This document shows positions 53,785-61,947 of a stretch of DNA of 64,000 nt, in pieces. Origin of the DNA: Elusimicrobiales bacterium. Its GTDB lineage: Bacteria > Elusimicrobiota > Elusimicrobia > Elusimicrobiales > UBA9959. Location: assembly GCA_028688015.1 (NCBI GenBank), contig JAQTZB010000001.1:1-64000 (forward strand). Direction: 5' to 3'. The notes below the pieces were generated by a model that saw only the letters and a program-made list of their open reading frames with translations, did not search any database and had not been told where the DNA came from. The translations under genes were made by a program, and so were the position numbers. The number at the start of each line of letters is the position of its first letter. Within the stretch, counting starts at the first letter, position 1.

Positions 53785-54666
53785 CTAGTTAAACTTGTAA
53801 ATACACTTCGAGCCGACTTCAAGCACTACGGGAATATTCTTATCATCCAGCATTAGCTTGAATGTCGGCGGATTCGCGTATTTCCTGTCCGGCGGCAAAG
53901 AACTTTGCCAGGTATTGAAATTAGCTTTAACTGCTTTTTCCATGTCCCGGAAGTAATAAGCCCACCTGTCGTGAGCCATAACAACGCGGATATTTGTTCC
54001 ATTAGAGGCCATGCCTCCACCGATGGAGGTGTAAACCTTATTGTCAGACAACTGGACGCAAGCCTGAATGTGGGCTTTCCTGAGTTGCGCGTGTTCTTTC
54101 TCTGTGAACTTCTGGGATAGCCCGACGACACCTTTTAACTCATACGGAGCCAGTAAGTGCGGCCAGTTCTTCAGCATTTCCTCCAACAGCTGCCTGTTGG
54201 TCCATGATCCATGAGGCAGCACGGCAACCATGTAAAACGTGTCAGGCAGAACATGCGCGAATAGAAGCGGACCTGTGCGTTCGGTGAAGCCGGCGCGACC
54301 GACTTTAGTGCTTAGGTGAAGGTGGTGGAGACCCCAATCATTGAGAAGAGAATCGTTGTAGTCTAGATCGAGGAAAAACTTGCTGAGATGTGGTACTAAG
54401 GATTTCCCGGAGGCCGCTTTTCGTTCTATCTCGTCGATGGCTTTTTGATATTTTGCATCGCATGAGAACCCTTTGGCTTTATGCACCTTGCGCGGTTGTG
54501 GCGCGATCTCCCTCAATTTTAGATTGAGGTATTTTACAGCTACTTCAAATTGCGTGTCTTTAGGGTTTGTTTTAAAGCCACCTGCGTGAAGCAAGCCGCG
54601 GAGAATCTCGATCCAGTCGGAATATAGATCGATTTTAATATTTGGTGCTGTATTGCCGGTAGTCAT
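53785..54666 (-). CDS. Cytoplasmic protein of unknown function with HHLHL motif
   Basis: 293 residues, no signal or membrane segment. A conserved-looking motif LNDWGLHHLHLSTKVGRAGFTERTGPLLFAHV lies near residues 108-140, followed by FYMVAVLPHGSWTNRQLLEEML. The His cluster and acidic residues could form a nuclease or metal site, but this is inference. Codon use and GC match the accessory island, so a defence or mobile-element role is possible. A weak ribosome site (GGGGGAAAAG) precedes it. Confidence 0.6.
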   Translation of the reverse strand: MTTGNTAPNIKIDLYSDWIEILRGLLHAGGFKTNPKDTQFEVAVKYLNLKLREIAPQPRKVHKAKGFSCDAKYQKAIDEIERKAASGKSLVPHLSKFFLDLDYNDSLLNDWGLHHLHLSTKVGRAGFTERTGPLLFAHVLPDTFYMVAVLPHGSWTNRQLLEEMLKNWPHLLAPYELKGVVGLSQKFTEKEHAQLRKAHIQACVQLSDNKVYTSIGGGMASNGTNIRVVMAHDRWAYYFRDMEKAVKANFNTWQSSLPPDRKYANPPTFKLMLDDKNIPVVLEVGSKCIYKFN

Positions 54667-54708
54667 CTTTTCCCCCTACGGATATTATGCCCGTTTTTGA
54701 CGGGTTTA

Positions 54709-55131
54709 TTAAGTACGCTTTGCTCTGTATTCCGCAGCTTTTAGCCGGGCGGCGGCGCGCCGGAGCGCGGCGTTGGCTTCGTCCAGGTCCAGGTCCGCCC
54801 CGCGCACGTTGATGCTTTCCTTCGCTTTCTTGTGCGCCTGCCGGGCGCGTTCTTCGTTGACCTCTTCGGCCAGTTCCGCTGCTTCCGCCAGGACCATCAC
54901 TTTGTTGAGATGTATTTCAGCGAATCCTCTAAGGACGGCGAAAACTTCTCGGTGCATTCCGTCGCGGTAACGCAGTATGCCCTCTTTAAGTTGCACCACA
55001 GAGGAGGCGTGCCCAGGCAGTATCCCCATCTCGCCGCCGAAAGCCGGGAGGGTGACCGAGTCCACTGCCTTTGCGTCAAGTGCGGTCTTCTCCGGGGTTA
55101 CTATTGTCAGCAATAAGCGTGATTGGCTCAT
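54709..55131 (-). CDS. atpC: F1Fo ATP synthase epsilon subunit
   Basis: 140 residues. N-terminal beta-sandwich (LLLTIVTPEKTALDAKAVDSVTLPAFGGEMGILPGHAS) and C-terminal two-helix domain (EEVNEERARQAHKKAKESINVRG ... ANAALRRAAARLKAAE). The subunit couples F1 rotation and can inhibit ATPase activity. No other ATP synthase gene lies upstream within 9 kb, so it has been separated from its operon or is a second copy. It overlaps the preceding unknown gene by 4 bases (ATGA), so the two are translated together. Confidence 0.93.
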   Translation of the reverse strand: MSQSRLLLTIVTPEKTALDAKAVDSVTLPAFGGEMGILPGHASSVVQLKEGILRYRDGMHREVFAVLRGFAEIHLNKVMVLAEAAELAEEVNEERARQAHKKAKESINVRGADLDLDEANAALRRAAARLKAAEYRAKRT

Positions 55132-55547
55132 TTTCCCGTGAAAACTATCGCTATGCTTGCCATTGTTTTGAATCCGGCGGCAACGGCTTTATAGGGTCTT
55201 TTGCCTGCATTAATGTGCGCGACTAGTGCCTTGGCTGTTTCCATAGGTGTTTGTCCTGCTGCCAGCGGCAGCATTATGTTCCAGCCTGCCACATGGTCAA
55301 TTGTACCGTCGGGCCGCATATACCGGAAGATAGAGAGCCATATCCCAAGGGTGCCAGCAATGCTGCCGTCGTGCCTGCCGGTAGCTATGCCGGATATTTC
55401 CGCCCTGCCGGGCTTGCCGCCGACCGTAACAATATTGCCCGAAACCTTGATCTTCTGTGTTTTATCGTATGACGAGGCATCAAGTGTTGCTCCCTTTTCA
55501 AGTTCAATTGCCGGATCGTAAACTTTGCTTCTGGTTTTTCTTCTCAT
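55128..55547 (-). CDS. Protein of unknown function coupled to atpC
   Basis: 139 residues from the ATG at 55547 (GGAGGAAGAG upstream). A basic N-terminus (MRRKTRSKVYDPAIELEKG) leads to a mixed domain with VAGWNIMLPLAAGQTPMETAKALVAHINAGKRPYKAVAAGF. The texture is like phage or capsid-type beta proteins, but no family was recognised. The last codon overlaps the atpC start. Confidence 0.65.
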   Translation of the reverse strand: MRRKTRSKVYDPAIELEKGATLDASSYDKTQKIKVSGNIVTVGGKPGRAEISGIATGRHDGSIAGTLGIWLSIFRYMRPDGTIDHVAGWNIMLPLAAGQTPMETAKALVAHINAGKRPYKAVAAGFKTMASIAIVFTGK

Positions 55548-55590
55548 AAACTCTTCCTCCGGGGACCTGTCTTCCAATTTATGCCTGACT

Positions 55591-56223
55591 TTAGAGCGCG
55601 CTTTCAGCTTCTGTGGTCAGCCTGTTTAAGATATTTTCCAGTTCCAGTGCTTTGGCTGCTGCATCGTCCGCAGCGGAAACTATAAAAGGGGCGCCGTATA
55701 CCGCTTCTACGCGGCTGAACGGTAATGGGAACTGATACTTATCCCAACTGCGGATGATCCTTTTCCTCGACAGCGCGCAGGCCGCGGGAATTATCGGCAG
55801 GCCGGACTTTTGCGCCAGAAAGATGACGCCCGGGTGCATCTTATAGATTGGGCCTCGCGGGCCATCCGGTGTGATGACTGCCGAGTGGCCTTGTGCCGTG
55901 GCGCGTAATAGGCCCCGCAGGGCCAAAAGACCGCCATGGCTGCTGGAGCCGCGCACACAGTTAAAACCAAAGAATCCAAGAAGCCGGGCCATGTACTCGC
56001 CGTCCTTGCTTTTGCTGACGAGGCAGCACAGGTTCTTGTCGCGGTGCAGATATATCATCATGGCCTGCTGGCGGTGCCAGAGCGCATAGATTACGGGGCT
56101 AGCGTATCTGTCGCAACCGGTTATATTTACCCGTGCAGTTCTGCCTGCGAGCTGGAGGTAAAGACAGGCCAGGCGGGGCAGCACAGCGTGAGACGGTGAA
56201 GTTTTATATAGCGGTTCGCTCAT
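55591..56223 (-). CDS. DUF374 lysophospholipid acyltransferase-like protein
   Basis: 210 residues. DUF374 motifs: YALWHRQQAMMIYLHRDKNLCCLVSKSKDGEYMARLLGFFGF, RGSSSHGGLLALRGLL, TPDGPRGPIYKMHPGVIFLAQKSGLPIIPAA. Relatives resemble LpxL/PlsC acyltransferases acting on membrane lipids or lipid A-like substrates. Its conserved His (LWH) and Asp-Gly-Pro motif are present. It is followed closely by an unknown gene and atpC. Confidence 0.88.
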   Translation of the reverse strand: MSEPLYKTSPSHAVLPRLACLYLQLAGRTARVNITGCDRYASPVIYALWHRQQAMMIYLHRDKNLCCLVSKSKDGEYMARLLGFFGFNCVRGSSSHGGLLALRGLLRATAQGHSAVITPDGPRGPIYKMHPGVIFLAQKSGLPIIPAACALSRKRIIRSWDKYQFPLPFSRVEAVYGAPFIVSAADDAAAKALELENILNRLTTEAESAL

Positions 56224-56247
56224 GAGATATCAGCCTGGAGGCGGTCC

Positions 56248-56682
56248 TTATTCGCTTTTCTTTTTCACCGGTGGACATGTGTTAAGCAACTTGTGCAAAA
56301 GCGCTGCAAGGTTCAATGCGTCGGCGGGTTGCTGCAGGAAACCTTTGACATTAGGCTCCTGCCTGATCAATTCTTCTGTGGCTCTGTCTATTGGACGGTT
56401 GGCTAGCAGGATTACCGGGATACTGACTGTGTCATCGGTCTGAAGCTCACGCAAGGTTGCATAGCTGTCATGCGGATTCAGGGCAAGAAGTATCAGCGCA
56501 GGGCGGAGTGCCCTGGCTTTGTCCATGGCTTCGCTATGGGAATCCGCCTTTTCTACCGGGAAACCTTCCTTGTGGACTATATAGTACAGCAGCTCCCAGA
56601 GCGTCTCGTCGTCTGAGGCAATGAGAATTATCTTGTCTTGCGGGTTTCCGCGGCCGGCGGCGGCGTTAGAGTTATTTGTCAT
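56248..56682 (-). CDS. Degenerate receiver-domain protein
   Basis: 144 residues. CheY-like layout: IILIASDDETLWELLYYIVHKEGF, then PALILLALNPHDSYATLRELQ, IPVILLANRP and GFLQQPADALNLAALL. The acidic pocket (DD) is kept, but the phospho-acceptor Asp is Ala/Asn (LLALNPHD) and the active-site Lys is Gln (LQQP). It probably cannot be phosphorylated and may act by protein contact. It overlaps the DUF4912 gene by 11 bases. Confidence 0.8.
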   Translation of the reverse strand: MTNNSNAAAGRGNPQDKIILIASDDETLWELLYYIVHKEGFPVEKADSHSEAMDKARALRPALILLALNPHDSYATLRELQTDDTVSIPVILLANRPIDRATEELIRQEPNVKGFLQQPADALNLAALLHKLLNTCPPVKKKSE

Positions 56683-57541
56683 AGGATTTGGTGGTCCTCG
56701 TAACCGTTATTTCTATCTCTCTGGTGTCTGTACCGTTTTTTGAAATCGCTTTTACGGGCAGGTCCATATTCCCGTCCGGCAAAGCGAAGCGCATGGTGAA
56801 AGTCCCGTCAGGGTTTAAGGGCACCTTGCGGCCGCAAACGGTAACTGCGGCGTCCGATTCGGTGGCACCGTAAAGTATCAGTTCGCAATCGGCTGTCAGC
56901 CAGAATTTCTTTTGTGCCGCGCCTTGCTGTGCCTGGGGCGCCATTGAGCCCACACCCCAGGCTGCCGCTTTCGAGAATACGCTGCCCAGCGCCTCCCAGC
57001 GCTGTGCAAGCGAACGCGCCACCTCTCCGGAGCCCTTGCCTATGTATTCCACGCCGGAGAGTTGAAGCACCTTGTCAAAGTCCGGAGTGACCGACAGCCA
57101 CTGCTCGTCTGTCGAGCCGGAGACTTTGCCGCAGGGCAGGTTGACGGCATTGGTTCGTGCCAGGCTTAGAAAGGCGCCTTCGGGTGTGGCTAGTCCGACC
57201 TCGCAGCAATAAGTCCTGCCGCTCTCGGGAACGTTTATATACCAGCTTCTGGCTTCCATCAGCACCGGGTTGTCGAAGTACTGGCGTCCGTCCGTATCCG
57301 CCCCCCCGGCGGCAGTTATGTCATACACCCGGATGACCTGCCGCGCTCTTTCAAAAATATCCGCTCCGTGTTTTGCGCATACCTCGGCTTTGGTCTGCCC
57401 GGTGATCTCCCAGTAAATGAACAGCCAGTTCGGGTCCCTTGGCAGAAGTACGGCCTCGGTGGTCCCGTATCCTTCAGGTAACGCTTTGGGCTCCGGAACC
57501 GGGTCCGTATTTTCTTTGCGTATATGGCTTGATGAGTCCAT
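56672..57541 (-). CDS. DUF4912-domain protein
   Basis: 289 residues. The DUF4912 core is LPEGYGTTEAVLLPRDPNWLFIYWEITGQTKAEV, a carbohydrate-binding-like fold, with SWYINVPESGRTYCCEVGL. The C-terminal half has an Ig-like region (GRKVPLNPDGTFTMRFALPDG). Function is not known for the family; it often neighbours glycogen/glucan genes, but none is here. It pairs with the degenerate receiver gene. Confidence 0.85.
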   Translation of the reverse strand: MDSSSHIRKENTDPVPEPKALPEGYGTTEAVLLPRDPNWLFIYWEITGQTKAEVCAKHGADIFERARQVIRVYDITAAGGADTDGRQYFDNPVLMEARSWYINVPESGRTYCCEVGLATPEGAFLSLARTNAVNLPCGKVSGSTDEQWLSVTPDFDKVLQLSGVEYIGKGSGEVARSLAQRWEALGSVFSKAAAWGVGSMAPQAQQGAAQKKFWLTADCELILYGATESDAAVTVCGRKVPLNPDGTFTMRFALPDGNMDLPVKAISKNGTDTREIEITVTRTTKSYDK

Positions 57542-57582
57542 TGTTCTACCCCCTGCGTCCGTCTAGTAATGTGCTGTTGTTC

Positions 57583-58566
57583 TTACGTCGGTACAGATTT
57601 CCCCTCCGGTTTTTTTACCGAAAATTCCTGCCAGATCTTTCCCAGCGAGTGCCCCATCTGGTAAACAAAGAATACCCCCGCCGCGGTTACCACCAGGTAG
57701 CTCAGCAGGTGCGCGCTTACTGCATACGCCAGGGCCGTCTCACTGCTTATTCCCCAGGCTGTAAGCACTGCGCTTACCCCAAATTCAAAACTGCCAAAAT
57801 AACCGGGAATGCCCGGCGCGGAAGAAGCCGCCGCTCCGGTAAATGAAAGGAGGATGCTTTTCGTTACGGTAACGGAGTTCTGCATGCCGAATGCTAATGA
57901 CAGCCAGTAATAGTTGAGCGAATTTACAAACCACTGAAGCAAGGCAAGCGAGCATACGGAGGTCGCTGCACCAGGCGAGGTGAAAGCCGTAAGGCCAAGC
58001 TTCAGGCCGTTAAAAGTCTTTTGCAGTCTTGTCTGGTTGTTAGGGCGCTTTGAAGTGGCGCTGCCGAAGATAATGACCGCCAACACAACGAAGGCTATTG
58101 TCGCAATCAGAATAAGCGGCCCGCGGCCAGCAAGTGGTAACGCTATCCCGCTTGCGGCAGCTGCCGCTGCGGCTAATGTTAAAAGCGCCGCAAGATCCAG
58201 CGCCTTTTCCGCCAGTATCGTCGAGAGGATGGTTGCCAGGGGTATCTTGAAAAAGTTGGCGGCAAAAGCTGCGCGCACGATCTCCCCCAGCCGCAGGGGC
58301 AGTACGTTGTTGAGGGCCAGGCCGGCGGCTTCAATACGGATTGCATCCCAGGTGCGGGCCGGCCCGGACGGGGCCAGCAGTATCCGCCACTTTACTCCGC
58401 GTATCAGTAATTCAGCGCACACGCCAAGCAGCACCAGCGGCAGCGGCGCAAGTTCAATATGCGCCAGTATTCCCGCCAGCGCGTTAAAATCCACGCGGCG
58501 GCAGGCAAGCCAGAGAAGGGCCGCGCTGACGGCTATGCCCGCTGTTATGGAGAGTTTCTGTTTCAT
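57583..58566 (-). CDS. Lysylphosphatidylglycerol synthase/AglD-type flippase-like membrane protein
   Basis: 327 residues with ~8 membrane helices. Family signature RGVKWRILLAP, NNVLPLRLGEIVRAAFA, and SSAPGIPGYFGSFEFG (UPF0104/LPG_synthase_TM). Relatives move or modify lipids; the soluble lysyl-transferase domain of MprF is absent. It lies divergent to pgpA and close to lipid genes, so a role in lipid transport is likely but unproven. Confidence 0.85.
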   Translation of the reverse strand: MKQKLSITAGIAVSAALLWLACRRVDFNALAGILAHIELAPLPLVLLGVCAELLIRGVKWRILLAPSGPARTWDAIRIEAAGLALNNVLPLRLGEIVRAAFAANFFKIPLATILSTILAEKALDLAALLTLAAAAAAASGIALPLAGRGPLILIATIAFVVLAVIIFGSATSKRPNNQTRLQKTFNGLKLGLTAFTSPGAATSVCSLALLQWFVNSLNYYWLSLAFGMQNSVTVTKSILLSFTGAAASSAPGIPGYFGSFEFGVSAVLTAWGISSETALAYAVSAHLLSYLVVTAAGVFFVYQMGHSLGKIWQEFSVKKPEGKSVPT

Positions 58567-58607
58567 GCTGTCTATCCCGTCGTAAATCTGTTAAAATTTA
58601 TGTGACG

Positions 58608-59099
58608 ATGAGCAAACTCTACTCTAAATTGGCGGCGCTGCTCGCAACCGACTTCTGCCTTGGGTTCTTGCCCGCCAAAGTGAGCGCAAGACCTCGCGCC
58701 AAAGGCGGCGGCACACTTGGCACCCTGCTCGGGTTGTTGTTTGTCCCGCTGCTGCCGGAAGGCCGGATACCATACGCCGTCTTTCTGCTGGTAGTTACCG
58801 TGATAGCAGTACTGGCCTCCGACAAATTCTGCGCTGATACCGGAATGGAGGATGACCAGCGCGTGATCATAGACGAAACCGTGGGTTACTGGGTGGCCGT
58901 AGCCTGGCTGCCGCACAATTTTCTGACTCTGGCGCTGGCCTTCGGGCTCTTCCGCGCTTTTGACGGCCTTAAGCCCTGGCCTATACGCCAGGTGGATAAC
59001 GCAGTCGGCGGCGGCTTCGGCGTGGTTCTCGACGATGTGCTCGCCGGCGTGGCGGCCAACCTGGTTTTGCGCGGCCTGCTGTTCTTCCTGCCGATTTAA
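58608..59099 (+). CDS. pgpA: Phosphatidylglycerophosphatase A
   Basis: 163 residues from ATG 58608; a GTG at 58602 would fall before the transcription start predicted from TAAAAT (58592-58597). PgpA motifs: GGGTLGTLLGL, ASDKFCADTGMEDDQRVIIDETVGYWVA and FRAFDGLKPWPIRQVDNAVGGGFGVVLDDVLAG. Dephosphorylates PGP to phosphatidylglycerol. Divergent from the flippase-like gene, 41 bases apart, and convergent with pldA. Confidence 0.92.
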   Translation: MSKLYSKLAALLATDFCLGFLPAKVSARPRAKGGGTLGTLLGLLFVPLLPEGRIPYAVFLLVVTVIAVLASDKFCADTGMEDDQRVIIDETVGYWVAVAWLPHNFLTLALAFGLFRAFDGLKPWPIRQVDNAVGGGFGVVLDDVLAGVAANLVLRGLLFFLPI

Positions 59100-59101
59100 A
59101 T

Positions 59102-60025
59102 TCATATCCAATCCGTTAACGCCACTCCCAGCCCTATGCGTGTGACCGGCCGGTTATAGTCGATAAGCGTTTCTCCATACCCTGTGAAATACTGCATGTA
59201 GCCCTTAACCTTCTTGTGCAGCGGGAAACTCCAATCTACCTGTAACGCGCCCTTGTTCCCGGCGGAGCGCAGATTGTTGCGCAGCAACACGCTGAAAGAC
59301 CTGTTCCTGCCTGAGCGCATGAAGAGGAGATCGCCGTATCCCAAGTATCTTCCCATGCCGGGATTATCATCGTCCTTGGCGCGCTCTGGCATCCGCGTCC
59401 AGTGCCGGATAAAAAAGTAGTTTTTCCCTTTCTGTATGACCGCCCCGGCCACCACGCGGTTCCAACTGCGCGAAAGCGGTTCTATCTGACCGTTCGATTG
59501 GTGGTTAAAGCCGAGCGTTAGAATATTGAGACGGGCTCCCAATAAATTAATATCGGTGCGATACCCCAGGAAGGCCTCCGGTTCGTAGTTGATCTCCCTG
59601 AAGGGTGCCGAGATGCGGGCATTGTACGCCTGCCACAGCGCCAATTGGGTATAGGCGGCGTAGATGTCAGCTTTCCCGCCCAGCAAACCTTCCCACAGCG
59701 GGATCTTGAAGCTTATCTGGAACTTCGCCTCCATATCTTTCAGGTGGCCGCCGATATCCGGGAAAGAATTGTAGGCCGGGTTATTCGGCGACGAGGTATA
59801 AGTGGCCGGCAGTAAATAGTTGGGCTTGTGCGCCAATAAGGCGAACCGGGAATGCTTTGCGCCGTTCTCCTGAACCATCCTTGCCTCAATAGCCGAGCTT
59901 TCGGAAACTTCAGGCGGCGCTTGTGCCATTATTGGCGCTACTGCGCCCAGGAACACCAGCACTGCGGCCGGGAATACGTAAATATTCCCAGCCGCCTTGC
60001 CCTGTTTCAATTTCAGCGCGGTCAT
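59102..60025 (-). CDS. pldA: Outer-membrane phospholipase A (OMPLA)
   Basis: 307 residues. Signal-like N-terminus, then a PldA barrel with catalytic HQSNGQIEPLSRSWNR (His, Ser, and Asn) and LGYRTDINLLGARLNILTLGFNH. The C-terminus ends in a beta-strand (LGVALTDWI). It hydrolyses phospholipids misplaced in the outer leaflet. It starts 8 bases after the inositol-phosphate synthase stop, last gene of an exporter-phosphatidyltransferase-ino1-pldA operon. Confidence 0.93.
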   Translation of the reverse strand: MTALKLKQGKAAGNIYVFPAAVLVFLGAVAPIMAQAPPEVSESSAIEARMVQENGAKHSRFALLAHKPNYLLPATYTSSPNNPAYNSFPDIGGHLKDMEAKFQISFKIPLWEGLLGGKADIYAAYTQLALWQAYNARISAPFREINYEPEAFLGYRTDINLLGARLNILTLGFNHQSNGQIEPLSRSWNRVVAGAVIQKGKNYFFIRHWTRMPERAKDDDNPGMGRYLGYGDLLFMRSGRNRSFSVLLRNNLRSAGNKGALQVDWSFPLHKKVKGYMQYFTGYGETLIDYNRPVTRIGLGVALTDWI

Positions 60026-60033
60026 AAATCCCT

Positions 60034-61347
<1,314 letters not shown>

Positions 61348-61947
61348 TTAAGTGTCCTCCTGAATTTTATGCCGCAGCATGCGGCGGGTGTAGACTATCC
61401 TCTGCAGAACCGTATAGTGCGACAGCGCCAGCACCACTACGATGCCGGCCGACGGGCAGCCTGCCAGCGTGGTCACGGCGAGAATGACGAGCCGCGGCAG
61501 CCGCGCCCCCACCCCCACGTCGCACTTGCCGTCTATCTCGTTCTCGGCGCGGGAGCGCGCGTAAGAGACCGCCGCCGCGCCTATCAGCGCGAAGACCGTG
61601 ACGCCCGCCATCAGCGGGTTGCCGGCGGCGGCGTAGTAATAGGCGAAAGCCACAAAGACCGCGCCCTCGGTGTAGCGGTCCATCACCGAGTCCAGGAAAC
61701 CGCCGAAGCGGCTGACCTGGCCCGAGTACTTTGCAAGCGCGCCGTCGAGCACGTCGAACAGCCAGGTGAACGCCAGTATAAGAATGCCGGCGCGCAGGCG
61801 CCCGCTGGCCAGCACAGCCGCTCCGACAAAAGAGAGGACTACCCCCAGCATGGTGAGTTGGTTCGGAGTCACGCCGGCTTTGGTCAGCGCCGGGCCCAGC
61901 GGCGCGAAGGCGCGGTCTATCAGCGGGTCAAGCCTTCTGTTGGACAT
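61348..61947 (-). CDS. CDP-alcohol phosphatidyltransferase (likely inositol-phosphate phospholipid synthase)
   Basis: 199 residues with ~6 membrane helices. Catalytic motif D-x2-D-G-x2-A-K-x8-G-x3-D-x3-D: DVLDGALAKYSGQVSRFGGFLDSVMDR, with Lys in place of the usual Arg. Exchange of CMP for an alcohol on CDP-diacylglycerol. The neighbouring ino1 gene suggests the alcohol is inositol phosphate or inositol; PgsA-like activity cannot be excluded. It overlaps the RND exporter by 20 bases. Confidence 0.88.
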   Translation of the reverse strand: MSNRRLDPLIDRAFAPLGPALTKAGVTPNQLTMLGVVLSFVGAAVLASGRLRAGILILAFTWLFDVLDGALAKYSGQVSRFGGFLDSVMDRYTEGAVFVAFAYYYAAAGNPLMAGVTVFALIGAAAVSYARSRAENEIDGKCDVGVGARLPRLVILAVTTLAGCPSAGIVVVLALSHYTVLQRIVYTRRMLRHKIQEDT

